60,000 nt of DNA, from assembly GCF_964355755.1 (NCBI RefSeq), contig NC_092670.1:18167201-18227200 (forward strand), in the 5' to 3' direction. The translations under genes were made by a program, and so were the position numbers. The notes below the pieces were generated by a model. The model made no database searches. It had not been told where the DNA came from and was given only the letters and a program-made list of their open reading frames with translations. Of this stretch, positions 12,090 through 26,300 are shown piece after piece. Numbering within the stretch: the stretch's first letter is position 1; each line of letters begins with the position of its first letter. This stretch comes from Antedon mediterranea. Taxonomy: Eukaryota > Echinodermata > Crinoidea > Comatulida > Antedonidae.

Positions 12090-15000
12090 AAAACACTGAT
12101 CATTCTACTTTTATTGTAAGAATGCAAAGGGCTTCAGATTAACAGCATGTGTTGCACATATAATGTGTAAAAGATTTGCAGTATTGTTTCAATTTCAGAT
12201 CAATAAAATCTCTCAAAGTGATTGTATATGAACATCAAAGTAATATAAATTGAATTTAAAGGTTCTCGAATGTGATACAATCCAATTTCATTATGTTAAT
12301 AAAACGCTCTCAGTTGAAATGACAAAAACCTGGACGTGATGTTATGCATTCTGCTTGTAAATTGTACAACTTGTCTTTAAACCTTTAGATCCAGGGATCT
12401 TGATACTACTGGATAACACCAAATAATCATTTATTTGAATAGATTTATACTGTTGATTATAAAGTGTGTTCCTAAAAAAATCTACCCTTTTTACTTGAAA
12501 TCTAATGTGTTTATGCTTTCAAATGGTCAAGATATTATTGTAGTTGACTTAAGGTCAACAGTGGTCAATCAAATAAACGTTATTTTACATTGCAGCGCAA
12601 AAGTTACACAGCGATTCTTAACTCCATTTAAAACATTTACTATATTTTAAATTCTGCTGCCATAAAATTGAAAATTAAAATTAATACAAATGTCAACAAA
12701 TGTCTTATCCATTTTAAGTTTTTGGTAACTGATAGTTTTGTACAATTTTGTTTTAATTTTTTCTTTCTGAAATTTTATTGTGAATTCAGGGGATGTTTTA
12801 CACCACTATAATTTTGGACTCATCCTACTATGACAGTCGCAAACCGCATGCTCAATGCAATATGTCTCTCTAATTTTTCAATGTCTGTATGTATTGTTGG
12901 CTCTGGTGCCATTATTGTAGGACTCATTCTATGACTGTCAGGGGCGACTTTTGATCATTCATGACTAAGTATGATTTCACAGAGGAGGTAACCATGCTCG
13001 CACATCACACCATCGCAACATCACAGTCCAATAAACTCTTTCAATGGTCATAGGTTTACGGTTGCACAAATTTACGTATACTTTCGGTTGCATTGAACTT
13101 TTAACATGTACTTACAATGGTCTAAAACGACCCGAGGTGCTCCTTCATTGTGTACAGTCAAAGAGGCATTGCTAAATATGCTTTATTACTAAATCTGCCG
13201 ATCTCTGTGGTTTTTATGAGGTGTCTCCCTAAAGATACAATCAGTATTGTGCATTTTAGTGTGCTTTGAAATTCCACAATTATTACAGTTAGCTAATCCG
13301 AGAATTAAATTGCTATTTTGTTTGCTTTTAATGTAAAGTTTTTTCTCCACGTGCAATCCTCTGACATTGTATTGTTAGTAGAGGTATACTGTAGTCATTT
13401 GTTTAATTTTGACATGTAAAGTAGCTGTTGGTTTGATTCCTTTCCATCATCAGACATCCCAATAATCCCGATATGATATTTTGAGTCATCCTCACGATAA
13501 AGACCAATTTTGCTGATTTTTTTTTATGGAAAAAAAAAATCCTGATAATTGTATTATTTAGTTTAGTATTAGGCGAAACATGTGTTTCCTTAACACATTT
13601 CCACCTTGCCAAGCACCCGGCACGGATGCCCAGCACCCGGCACGGATGGCCAGCACCCGGCACGGATGCCCAGCACCCGGCACGGATGCCCAGCACCCGG
13701 CACGGATGCCCAGCACCCGGCACGGATGCCCAGCACCCGGCACGGATGCCCAGCACCCGGCACGGATGCCCAGCACCCGGCACGGATGCCAATGTCGCTT
13801 CTTTAGTTTGGTGTATATTTACAATTTTTCTCTTAACGGTGAGTGCAATATTGCAGCAGGCTTATTGGAAGTTAAATTTGTTTTTTAATGTAACATATTG
13901 CATATTTTGATTTTATTTTTGGCCAACGCCCCTCTTAATATTGGTTGAAAAGTTTAACAACAGGTTATTATACAGTAATATGGAGACAAAATACAATTAT
14001 ATAAAAACAAATGAATAAAAAATGTGATGGTTGAGTAACTTTATGCTGACATCACTCTTTCAAGTTGCCTACGCAATTTATTGTTTTATAACATTCCTTT
14101 TAAAGGTGTTTGACGTTTGTAATACTAGTAAACTAACAAGGTTGAATAATTAGATCGTTCATTCGCTTAATTTACTTTTCAAAGCGTCGGTACATTAGTC
14201 GGCTAAAGAATGCATTCAGCTGACCTTGAAACTAAACGTCAAGATTATAAAACTAGTTTTTCGGAAAAAATTAATTTAAGCTTTAGTGACCAATATGAAT
14301 ATATTTGAGTCACCAAAGACATTTTTTTTATTTAATTGTTATACAAACAACAAATTTGAAATACGAACAAATAAAAAATGAATAGACGAACGTTAAATGA
14401 ATACATACAATTTTTCTTTGTATAGAACATTTTAATGTATTTAATTTAAAAAACTTTTTACCCAATAAACCCTAATTTAAATGAAAAAATAGTCATATGG
14501 AAGCCCATTGCCTGGAAGAAAACTATTTTCTGGTAAAATTTTAAAATGTAATGCCATATTTCTATTTTTTTTTTGGATGGGGGGTGGAGTTGGTGGCAAA
14601 CGTGAATAGTGCTTATATAACTGGAAAATGGCCTATTCATTTTTCATGTTTTTGGTGACAAATACATGTTGTAGTTTTAATAGCCTATTTATTTCTTCAT
14701 ACAAGAAGAAACAAAAATAATGTAGTTCTGTATGATGCAGATCCTAGTAGTTACAATTCCAGACAGATTGTCTAAAAGTAAACGACTTTAAGTCTAAAGC
14801 CACGTCTTACGAAGACGAAATCTGAAATAAATTGACTTTCTCTTTTTTTTCCTCTGTCGAAAAAAGATGGATCGTTGTAGCATAATCAGTTCGTTGGCCT
14901 TGTAAAATACATAAACATCTCGTATTATCTGTTAGTACGGTTTAGAACTCTGTACAACTGATGGCAACAGGAAATCCACTTGTACAAATCTTGAGCATTA

Positions 15001-15611
15001 GTAATTAATATCGGACTTGAAATCATTAGGATTGCCATTAAACACGGTGGTAACAGTACTTTATGTTGCAATGGATTTGCGGATACTAGCGCCGTTTTCA
15101 TTTGTGCATCGATTCGTTTGAAATTGCGGCATCCTCGAAGCAATCACACAAGTTCACAAATGAGTGAACATTGTTTGGCAGGTGGAGGGTTAATTAAATG
15201 TAGTGTAAAGATGTACTCAAATGTTGCAGTCAGTACATAATTGATTTGGAGAAATAATTTCATCCAGTTTTCTATCAAGGTTAGATTTACATGATTCTTT
15301 AAAAAGTAAGATTTATATATAAACAGGTGGTAGATTCTGGTGTATAGGTAGGACATTATTTTAAGCTTGGCATTCTGTATCTAGGCTTAATATATTATTT
15401 AGAAAGTTACTTAACTATGAGGTTATGGCGATACTCACTTTCGGACTAAATTATGTTTATTTTATATTATTGTGTTCGAGAAGTTTTAGTGATACACTAA
15501 TTGAAATTGTTATGATGATTGGAGTTATTTACACTATATTCACTATGAAAAATGTTTGTTAATGTATGCAAAGTTTAGTTGTAAAGGAGGCTAGATAAAC
15601 TATATGGAGCT
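12090..15611. other. Non-coding with one minisatellite
   Basis: The 20-bp array at 13609-13790 is the only structure. 14925-15143 is somewhat richer in GC with an open minus frame but has no recognised motif. Confidence 0.5.
13609..13790. repeat. GC-rich 20-bp minisatellite, 9 copies
   Basis: Nine units of CACGGATGCCCAGCACCCGG differ at only one base (a GGCC variant near 13648). It is strikingly GC-rich in AT-rich surroundings. The minus strand carries repeated GGGTGCTGGG. The overlapping ORFs on both strands are repeat artefacts. Confidence 0.96.
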
Positions 15612-15830
15612 AAGACAAGAGGCATTTATGCAAATGAGGTTCACTGCAACACTTGCGCAAACGAGACACTTTAGAAAATGAGATGCACACTGCAACAATT
15701 GCACAAAATTAGGCACTTATGCAAATGAGATGCACTGCAACACTTGTGCAAACAAGGCACTTATGCAAATGAGATACATTGAAACAGTTGCGCAAACGAG
15801 GCACTTGCGTAAATAACTTATACAAATGAG
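15612..15830. repeat. Degenerate tandem repeat with ATGCAAAT octamers
   Basis: About five units of 42-50 bp of the type GAGGCACTTATGCAAATGAG + ATGCACTGCAACACTTGCGC. Perfect ATGCAAAT occurs at 15628-15635, 15719-15726 and 15763-15770. Confidence 0.8.
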
Positions 15831-16649
15831 ATTTTTGTTTAGTGTGAAGGAGGTGGGATTGCAGAATCGTTTCACTCCTGGTAATTGTACGTTCGTGAAT
15901 TGTAGTATTATAACATATCTATTGAAACATGATTTTATTGCATCTTTCCCTAGTTGATTCCCTTTTGTATTTGCTGTTTTCATTCCCATCTGGTTGGATG
16001 CTGGTTGCTATGCTTTTTTGGTGAATGCATGCAGTTTCTGAAATCTAAAAGCTCTGCTATTAGATAACATTTTAATTTGATTACTCTGAGGACACTCTTA
16101 GAAATAGAAACCTATTGAAACTCTTTTATTAGTAATCCTAAAATCGAAATAACCCTTCAAATTATTTAATAACTGCATTAAGGATTACTTAAGACTTTAA
16201 GAGCATTATTTTTTTGTGGTTTTGTACAAAATGATTTCAGCACGACTTCTTTCATATTATTAGTGATTGATAAATGAGTCACATTGCTTATGTCATTTCG
16301 GTGAACCTAATCTTAAGCGGAAGCAAGCTTACTTATTATGTTTTAATCTTAAGTCAAATAATTCATTTTGGATTCTTTAAGAGGCAATATGTTACAATAC
16401 AACTTGATAATCCCAGTTGATTAATAAAATTGCCGTCACATTTATATTAGCAACATTTTTACAGTAATTGAAATGTCTGCTGGGCATTGGGTAACATATC
16501 CTGACACCTTTAAGGAATTGGTGGGCTAGAACATGACATTTTAACACTTGGTAAGGTGTCTTGAAAACACAACTATATGTTAGCTGCTAAATTGTCCTTC
16601 CATTTCTCCCTGTTTTTCTTCACCCATTCTTTGGTTCTTGACCTTTGTC

Positions 16650-16780
16650 CTTATTCCTTTCTTCTTTTTTTTTGCTACTACCTCTCTTCCATTCTATGTT
16701 GTATTATTCTTTTCTGCCATCACACTCCTCCTTCCTTCCTTCCTTCCTTCCTTCTATTATTCACCATTCCATTCTTTGCT
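16650..16780. repeat. Pyrimidine-rich tract with (CCTT)n
   Basis: A run of C and T culminates in seven CCTT tetramers at about 16727-16753. The apparent ORFs here are composition artefacts. Confidence 0.8.
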
Positions 16781-18929
16781 TCGAATCCCTATGAATTCAA
16801 ACAGCTTTTTTTTCTTGGTTCTCTTGAATCCTATGTGAAATCTATTCATTACAATTTAGATAAGTGGCGCCCTCTATGATTTGAATTTGTTAGAATTAAT
16901 TCATTGATCTCATACCTGTTGTATGATCATTTTAACTTTTTTTCCTTTTCAAAACCTTTTGGATATCAAAAATATATGTTCTTTTACATAAACTAGACAT
17001 AAATTATTTTTGCTAGTATTTTTGTAGTTGTGATTTTTTTGATATATAGTCAATAAAGTTTCTCTTATATCTTCAGTTTAAATGTCACACCGTCATCTAT
17101 GTCTCTCGTTGCAGACACATGGCCTAACAATCACGCTTAATGTGATTTGATTTAACCGCTTACATACAATGTTGAACAGCGCCTTGGGAGACGCGTAACG
17201 AACGTCACGTTTGTTGAAAATGTATTACAAGGATTTTTTTCAATTTTTGTCTGCGATTTAAAGTTGTCTTTAGATGGTCTAAAAGATTCAACATGATTTA
17301 ATTGACAATGTAGTTGCAGTGTTTCAAAGCTTAAGAGTAGAATTAACGAGAATCCCGGCTTAGTACAAGCTGACTTTAGTAAAACTTACCATATTTATGT
17401 CTTGTTATACGCTTTGGCTATGAAATCTTTCTAATCCTACCATCTTTTATAGAAGACTTTTATCGAAGACAGTGATTGGTTGATTTCTCTTATTACATTC
17501 AAAGTTGATATGTACCATCCCTCATAAAGAAAAGTTTGAATATTGTTTTGTTCAGTCGAATGATGTGACATTGAAATATGCAGCCTGTTCAATTAGCAAA
17601 CCCCTTAATAGTAACAGAAAATGAACAATCACTACAGTACTGTAAGTCTGGTTTTGGGAAAGTTTTTTGTTTGTTTTCAGAGTGCTTGGTATTATAGAGT
17701 TCACTTCAACCTTCAAGGCTGGAAATTCACCCTAGCACCGTCTTTTATAATTGCTATGTTGAAAAATTCAAAACTATTTTGTTTTCTGTGTTGGCTGTAT
17801 ATTTGGAGAAAATAGTTTTAGTTTAGAAAAGTTGCAAGAAGGCTTCAGTAGATTTGCCAATTTTTGTAAATTCTTACTTTTTGCTTTCTTGCTATAAACT
17901 GTAGTTGGATTTTGCTTGTTAAGATTATCACAACTAGCAAAATTCTAGTCGATAAAGAAGTATCCATTAATAATAAAATGAATTACAAATATATAGGGAT
18001 TTCACATGACCAGGGTCAAGAACCATGAGCACAATGATTGTGTTATCCCACTGTCACTTGCTCGACCTCCCAAAGTGAGCAAGTGCACGCATAGCAAACA
18101 TTAAACGCTCTATTTGCTGTCCTAGTATTAGAGGCCTAACTAACTACAGCATGCTCATCCCACACAAATGATATTTAACCTCCGACACATGTGTAGCGGC
18201 TGTGCGTAAAAAGCAGCAGGCTTAAGACCTTAAATACGAGTCATTCACGTCAGAACGTGCATGACTTATCCGGTAATTCCCACAGAATATTAAATGTCAC
18301 TAAATATCCTAAAAATAGAATCATGCTAATTGCTAATTATGATGTGATGACATTTTATTAGTAATTCCTATATTATATTAGATTATTACAGTATTATTAC
18401 ACTTGCACTGATGAAGGGCTAGTGTTGCCTGAAAGCTCCGCTAACTTTTCTTGCTGTTTTAATTATCGTTTTGATTTTTTCGCTTTTTTTTTTTATCTCC
18501 ATTGAGATCCAGCCACTGGATTTATATTAGATTATTAATACAAAATTACGTTACTTATTTATTCCCACAGGGAAATGTCCCTTTCCTTGTTGATAGAGGT
18601 GTACCCTGAATAGGGATGTCAAACGAGAGGTTCCACTTAAATATGGTTTAACATTAAATGCAAATATTAGTTGATCCGCCCAACTTCTTCCTTCCACCGT
18701 TCATGCAATACCTAGCTTTTGCTTTGGGATGGTAGACAAAGAAAGGATGTTAAATCGACCAAATACAGTAAGAAGATAAGATTATGAAGGAACACGAGGA
18801 TTTGCTGGAAAATGATAAAGGTTTCCCTAGACAATGGTAATTACAGGCATATGCAGGATATAAAGAATAGAGGTTGCATCATTGATATCCACCATTGGAT
18901 AGGCTGGATAGGTAAAATAATAAATGAAT

Positions 18930-19185
18930 ATCCTGAATTTATAAAGCGCCTAATGTTGTGAACTAAGCGCTGTAAATATTATTACCCCGGTCATTTTTGG
19001 ATCAAACATGTATGGAAACAGACTGCCATAAATGTTGCATTTATAGTAATCAGCACAGTTTGAGCTTTGACCTTACCATGTACTCATTTGTACACCTGGT
19101 TGGAGAGGGGCAAACGTAAAGTGTCTTGCGGTAGGATCTCACTCTGTCATAGTGCAACATAATTGCACACGCACCCCCCATGGAA
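18930..19185. repeat. Dispersed SINE/LINE-like fragment with AAGCGC motifs
   Basis: TTTATAAAGCGCCTAATGTT, CTAAGCGCTGTAAATATTAT and TACCCCGGTCATT are followed by AAAGTGTCTTGC...AGGATCTCACTCTGTCA. The layout is that of a common interspersed element; the assignment is by general pattern. Confidence 0.45.
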
Positions 19186-20164
19186 TGAAAGAAACTGTAT
19201 GTACTGTGTCTTTATGCATATTCACAGAAAAATATTATCTTTCACCGTCTACCTACCATCCCAAATAAAAAGCTAGTATTGTTGACATACGCAACATGAA
19301 CACGTGCACCTCCTTCAAGGTTTAACATTTTATCATACTGTACAAATATGTAAATGTAATTATTATTTCAAATATAAGTCTTTAGAATAAGATGATCCAT
19401 AAAGCTGATACCATTAGGGAGAGAGATTTATTATATTCATCATTTAAGCTATGTTATTTATGGCTATTGTGTATAATAATGGATTAAAATGAGAAAAAGG
19501 TCATTGGATAAGACACTAATCTTATTTTAATATGAGATACAAATCTTCAGATAACTATTATTAAATAAAGTACGAAAATTCCTTTGTTTAATGTATAACA
19601 TAAATTTGTTTTAAAGAAAAGAAGATTATACTGATTTGTGAATAACCTTACAGTGTAACACTACTACTACTCTTTACATCTTCCAAAACCCCCACCCCGC
19701 AATCTAACTTTACCCGATATCTAACTTTACCCGATTGTTGTGAGCATAATTTCAGGGAGGTACTTATTTTTATACCTCCCTGATAATTTAGTATTTTGTT
19801 CTTGTTTTATTTGAATCGTCGAACAGAAAACCTCTGAAAATGAAGTAAAATAAAGCACTAAGTTTAACTGTGCTCCTACTACCTGCAATGGTGCCAATGT
19901 GTTTTTGAGAACATATTTTAATATGTGTCATACGCTATCAAATCAACTAGACCGTCCTGTAATCACCAGCATGCCTGTGCAACATGGCAATGGCCTCAGC
20001 TGAAATTCTCAATTCCCATTAGCTATATTGATTTTTCTTAATATTATTGACTAGCAATTCAAACATGATATATGCTTGCCTCCGGTGCCTTTTCCTGCTT
20101 TAGATGCTGCAACAAGAGTGATGTTTTACAATCTTCACTTAAATTCACATTATTTGATTCACAG

Positions 20165-20334
20165 AGCTGTTAACAGATTCATTGCACCAATTTGAAGTAA
20201 AGAGGTCTCTATGGCGATGTCGAACCATCATAGCCACTACCAAAATGGTGGCCTTCCTGGTTACAGTGGCATGATGGGACACATGCACTTGCACATGAAC
20301 CAAGGAATTGTAGGGGATAACCATGATTGTCAAG
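20165..20334 (+). CDS. GRB exon 1: end of 5' UTR plus first 41 codons
   Basis: An acceptor (TTTGATTCACAG) ends at 20164, so the start codon lies in an internal exon and at least one untranslated exon should lie upstream. An in-frame TGA about 20 bp before the ATG at 20211 makes this the first possible start; a second ATG follows two codons later (MAM) with G at -3. The coding part is His/Met/Gly-rich ([14 protein letters not shown]...) and matches nothing I recognise. The donor CAAG|GTGAGC leaves phase 1, which fits exon 2 (G+AC = Asp). Confidence 0.75.
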
Positions 20335-23300
20335 GTGAGCATGATCTGATTTTTTTTAAATATCCTGTTCAGACACAAACAAATTGGTTAAAACCCTATT
20401 CAGACTACATTTGATGGTTTGCGGTGTAATTTATCTTTGGCCTTGTTTGGGCTTATTACAGTATTTACTTTGGTAAAGTTGGTGATCTACCCATCAAAGT
20501 TAGCAATAGATAATTGGTCCATATTCAACTTACTTTTACAGTAGATAACTAAGCCTAAATGGGCCCTTATTTTATTTCCGCAATTCATAGAAAATACTTA
20601 CATTTTAGGTTTTAAAATAGACTCTAGAATTCTAGTCTAGTACACAACGTTTTAATATTTATAAATTCGTATTTATATTTAGCAGTTAATCTGAGAAGTA
20701 ATTTCAACACAGAAATAGTTCTTTGAATAGATCCTAGATTACTATAATTGCGGTTTGTAATTCAAATGTTAAAATTCTTAGAATTATAATTATAGATTTA
20801 AAAAAAAGTCAAATCATTATTATCGTACCGGCGCTGGTTTAATCGTGTATGGGTATAACTAAGTTTGAATTCATTTTTCATTCCGTATTATTCCTGTGGC
20901 CGTTCACTGGCAGACAATTGTTGTTAACGATTGGTAGGTAAGTTTGTAATAGCTTAAAATAATTTTTCACCCAGTCTATGCTGTCTTCCTGAGCCTAGGT
21001 AAGCTGAACTTTATGTGACAAAAGAATGTGATGTGCCCATATATGAACATAATGATGTCATATCACTACCATATTTGTGCATATCACACTTTTTTTTTGT
21101 CAAACTACTGTAGCTTTACTGCATGGTATGCTACCAACTTTAAGCGGAACCCTAGTTTGGATCCACCTATGAATGTATGAAATTATTATACAGTATTAGG
21201 CTTATTTGTTTAGGAAACAAAAGAAACAATTGTTGGTTTTTGTTAATACTTATATACATCTTATTAATGTTTAGCTAAATTTCGAAAATTGCAATGCAAA
21301 AGATAGGACATCGAATTAGCTCAGCCCTTCATTTCACCATTTGTAGGCCTGGGCCTCTATTTCAAAATCCTGGATCCACCACTGCAGGGCTGCCAGTTCC
21401 TTTTTACGCCGCATTATCCTCCCTAGTTTTTTTTAACCAGATACTCATTTACAACTGAGTGGACTGAGAGTTGCTTTTGGTATTCAAGTGGCCTAACCAC
21501 TCGACTAATGCAACCACAAATGCAATGAAGTTGAGCAATTTAACTCTTTTAAGTACAAAGTCAAATATACAGCTAATTACTATGCCTACGTCGGTAGTGG
21601 TTTGAAAAAGTTTATGCAAAACAGTTAAGTTTATCGTTATTATTACATTTATTATTAGTTTTATGGATTCATTTGAAAATATATTGTGTGAAAACTGTGA
21701 TAGTAAAATATTTTATTTTAAAATGGTTAAATATTGTTATTAATTTTCTAATATTTTGTTCTATGGATATATTTGAACATACATCTTGTGAAACAAGTAA
21801 TATTAAATTAATTTAATGTTTCAATGTTAATATTGTTATCTGATGAATCTTAAATATTTTATTTCAAATACTTGAAAGAGAGATGCGATTTCTGTCTGAA
21901 ACAAGATTGGTTATAAAAAAAGTTTTACTATTGCTTTTTATATTTTGATTTAAAGAAAATGAACAGTTAATATTGAATGTGAATAATTTAATAGTAGCAT
22001 TATTATTCTTAAATATTAACAGTTAATAATTCAGACAGATGTTGGTGAGATTAACAAGTTTTATTATAAAATATTGAATTTTAGTCAAATAATTGTATAG
22101 ATTTTTTTAAACATCAATATAGTTAATATTTCTTTATGAATAATCTAGGTAATAATGAGCTACATAACTATTGATTATATAAATATAATATAATAATATA
22201 ACTGATGAATATAGAGGCTCTACAGGGTTTTAATGAACATCTGCCAGTTGAACCGTTGTAACATATGATTCCTTAAGCACTGGCCATGGTTCATGGAATT
22301 TAATAGAATATTGACTGGATTTGAGCGTTTTTGATGAGGCTTTTTTTGACCTAAAGTGTAATCCCTAGATACAGTGGCTGGCAGGCAGCAGAATCCTTTA
22401 TAACACACTGATGCTGTTTGCTATGTATATCATGCACACTAATCCCATCATCATATTCATAAAGCGAAGCAAATTGTAACAGTGTATTACCAGTGTGTGC
22501 ATGCGTATTCTATTCAGGAAAGCCATACGTTCCGCCGTATCCGATCCTGCCTTCATTTCTGACAGTTAGCCGCATTTTCCTGTCTGCTGTGCGTCCTCCC
22601 CTTCATATGTTACAGAATATTGGATAATTATTTTTGATTTGTTTGTTTTTTATTGGACTTAACCGTGGGAAAGTGTAAGTTTGTTCTCAACTAGTAATAA
22701 CTGATAAATAGTGGATATGGTATAAAACACGTGGAATGATGTCATACTGTATACTGTAGTAAATTACATCATTTTTAATATCAATATTGTTCTATTGTAG
22801 TTCTATTTAGTCATACAAAGTTTCATTTAATTTTTTTAAATAAAAATTCAGTATAATCTATAAATAGTGTAACAAAGTTTTCTTTTACTTTGTTTTTTTT
22901 TTATTTATTTTTTTTGTATGTAGATGAAAGTTTGAGATTCCAAGATTGTAATGCTTATTAGGGTCATAGGTCAAATTTTGTCTATTAATAATATGTACAA
23001 TAATTATTTTTTAAACTCTTACATTGTACAAAATGTTTGTAGAATTTCCTTTTAGAGTGTTGAAGTTATAAGTTATTATAATTAATTTGTATTATTTTGT
23101 TGAAAAACTAGCTAGTGTTTAGCACCCTTTGTTTTTTTTTATATTTGTTTGTTTTATAATTCGCAGAAATAAATAAATATTTTTATTATACCTAGGAAAA
23201 ATTGTTACAATCCCTTTTATTTTGCGCATATTACTTGTTCAGTTATATAAATATATCTTCGTCCTTTTAATTGGATGCGTTTATGTAAATGAAGGAATCT

Positions 23301-26300
23301 CAAAATCTACAAAGCATCTAATAATTGAGAAAAATTACCATTTTAAAAAATGTCCAGAGCAAATCAGTTTTTGTATTTAAAAAAAAAAAGTGATATATTT
23401 TAAAGGTCATCATCTTCTACTGACGTCAACCTTTTCTGTTAATATACAAAATTATTTTTTTACTTGTAAATACTCTAATTGACAAAACCATATATTCTTT
23501 ACTTTTGACGTCATTCTCTTAACTTTTACATACAAAATTACAACATTTGACTGGTAAAATATCGTAATTGACAGAATATTCTTGTTCATGTATTCATTGA
23601 ATAAGCTGCTGTATAAATTAATGACAAGGATAAGGTAGGTGTAATTAGTACTGGTACTGTGGTACCTTGTCATGTATAATAATTAGGCCCAGTACGTACA
23701 TGAGCTACAAGATGAGCTAGTAGCAGGTAGGAAATTCACTTCATTCATCTAAACATTTTCTAAAATGATATTAAAGCATGAATTGTTGAGCGAATATAAT
23801 GCATCTTTTTTGTGTAGATAATCTTGTTTGTGTTTATTTATTCGCCTACTCTGCATCTGTTCCCATCTTTCTGATCCCAGGTCCTGGGTTCAGTAATAAC
23901 ACCTAGTATGCACGTGTGTGCAGAGTAGGTTGCCCTCTAGTCCTACACTCAACTCAAATGTTAGTAGAATTGATTATCTATGACCTAGACAAGCAGATTA
24001 TGTGTATAATTCATTTTGTATATCATTACAATTTTACAATGAATATAAATTGATTATAATTTCATTTATAGACGATCTAGATCTAGATTCCCTCGTGAAT
24101 GGATTGAGTTCGTTTCCTACACCTCTGGATTCAGACGATCAGCACCTGTTGAGTCAAGACGACCTAAATGAATCCTCTGATTACGAGCCATCTGATCATT
24201 CCAGTTCGCCCCCGATTCATTCACACTCGCCCCTTGTTCATTCTCCAACGACATACTCCAACAGCCACGGCCCGCTTCTTCAGAGCGTATCATCGCCAAC
24301 TCAAGTGGTGAGATTTCACAGGCAACACAAAAGCCTTATAAAGAGCAAGTCTCTGCCGATTCGCCAGGGCATGAAAAGTGACATCCCAGATCCATTTCCG
24401 GATCTTGGGGGCTATCAACAAACAAGGATTGCAACATCAATGGTAAGAATAACCTTTTGTTTACATTCTTAGCAAATAAATTGTTTCTCATAAATGGTTT
24501 CTAATAACTTGATATCAAAGGGCTTCCACTATAATTGAATATCCCTGTGTGGACAATATATCTCGTAAGCTTATATATCCCATAATGCACACTAATCGAT
24601 TCAGAAAGCGGAACCGTAACCCAGGCTTATGGCTTTTGGCATGTGTTCGAGGCTCAATCTCTTGATGGTTCTTGTGGTAGAACGAGTCTTCTCTGATAAG
24701 GACTATAAGCCGTATGTCCAGTGTACACAAACTCTGTGCATTTTATATAACCTAGTACATTTTTCGAGATGAGTAGGGGGTTATCCCAGTGTATTAATGG
24801 ACATATGAGAGAACTGGCAGAAACAAAGAAAAATCATGTAGTTACTTAAAACTAAAATGTCAGGCCCTATTTGGATAAAGCTCTCATAATCTTCCGTAAG
24901 CAGAACATTTATTCCAAACACGAGGATGTCCACTTCTGTGATTTAATAAACATACTTTTATCAGAATATTGGTGGTGTCGTGATTAGGCAAAGGAATTAA
25001 TATTTGATGAGAGACACATTTTTCAAATTGCTGTAATCTGTATTTTATCTAACTTAAATGGTATCTTTAAATAATGAGATTATGAAATTTGGTAAACAAA
25101 TATTATTAAGACTATAGTTTTGTAGAAAAAAGTATGATCAATGATAATGACATCATAAATGAATACAGTTTCCGCTGAATAGGCATGGTCTGTTATAGTT
25201 GTAAAACATGTTGTCCCTCATTTGTGTTAAACCAGAAAATGTGCCCAAAATTATGGAGCTTTTGGCCCACTATTAAATTTTGAAAATTGCAATGCAAATG
25301 ACAGGTCATAGGTCAATTTCGGCACTTTTTAGGCCATGCACTCCTCTATTTCAAAAAACTGATTTCTCCCCTGGATGTCCACTGGACTGGGGTTCTTTAT
25401 TGTACTGAATCCAATACAAGTCATATTTTGAAGTATACGGTAAATTTCATTTTATACAAAATATGCTGTGGATAAATTTTATAATTTTAATTAACAATCC
25501 TCAAATGTAAATCTTGTATTGATAGAATTCAGGTACAAAAGCAATTTCTAAAATTGTCTGTATAACACAAAAGGGTGTCGGTACAGAACCGACAGAGTGA
25601 TTCATTTTATTAAGCCTAGTAATTGGCTATCTATAATAGTCACTTTCTTTGTCTTTCTTATTTTATAGCGTTATCCATACATACTTTTATTGAAAATAAA
25701 TAATCATTATACAAATTTCTGCTATTCAAATACGAGACAATTGACCATTAAATTTATTCATTCGTTTTCCATTTTTCTGCTATTGTTATTTTACTCTCGT
25801 TAACGTTAATTCAATCCTCTCGTGTTTTTTTTTATGTGATGGTAATGATACCTGGCGTCAGATATCAATTTCATTGTCTATTGCTCAGGGCAATTCCAGG
25901 TCTGTAATGATTTTTACCGAGTACATTTTATCAAGTTAACTTTAATCGTAAAGATCTAACTTTATTCTAGTACTAGTTTGATATTATAGAATTTTATAGA
26001 AAAATATTATAATCAATATGTACTGTAAATATTCAACAGACAAACAGTTAAATTTTACCAAAAAACCCATCAATTAAAATGAATAACGATTATGTGACAT
26101 TAAAATTAACTAATCAAAATAAAAATGCTAATTATTTTCTTTCATTAAAAATACAATTAATATTATCAATTAAGTTATATATACATTTAATTTTATAATT
26201 ACTAATATTTTCATTTAGGACAAAATTATAGCCATATAATTTTATCAATATTAATAATCAAGTTTTACATTTTTTACAATGAAATAATTATAAGCTCAGC

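Larger units (their letters stand above)
15831..20164. other. Non-coding region upstream of the GRB start-codon exon
   Basis: Holds the pyrimidine tract (16650), a hammerhead-like motif (18408-18434) and the AAGCGC repeat (18930). No promoter with clear motifs is visible, so the transcription start of the long isoform is not located. Confidence 0.5.
20335..24071 (+). other. GRB intron 1
   Basis: A 3.7-kb intron containing MITE A copy 2, repeat family C and a SINE fragment; otherwise AT-rich sequence. A Pro-rich open stretch at 22518-22615 follows an AG but has no usable donor. Confidence 0.7.

Noticed and set aside
13403-13910. ORFs on both strands with PAPGTDAQHPARM or CRVLGIRAG repeats
   Set aside because: Artefact of the 20-bp GC-rich array, which has no stops in several frames on both strands.
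16577-16879. ORFs rich in Phe/Leu/Pro
   Set aside because: A pyrimidine-rich tract with CCTT repeats explains them.
22518-22615. Pro-rich open stretch ([13 protein letters not shown]) after a CAG acceptor in GRB intron 1
   Set aside because: Although the phase after exon 1 would fit, no GT donor in the right phase follows before the TAA, and exon 1 joins exon 2 perfectly.
24117-24299. Antisense ORF across GRB exon 2
   Set aside because: Shadow of the real coding exon on the other strand.
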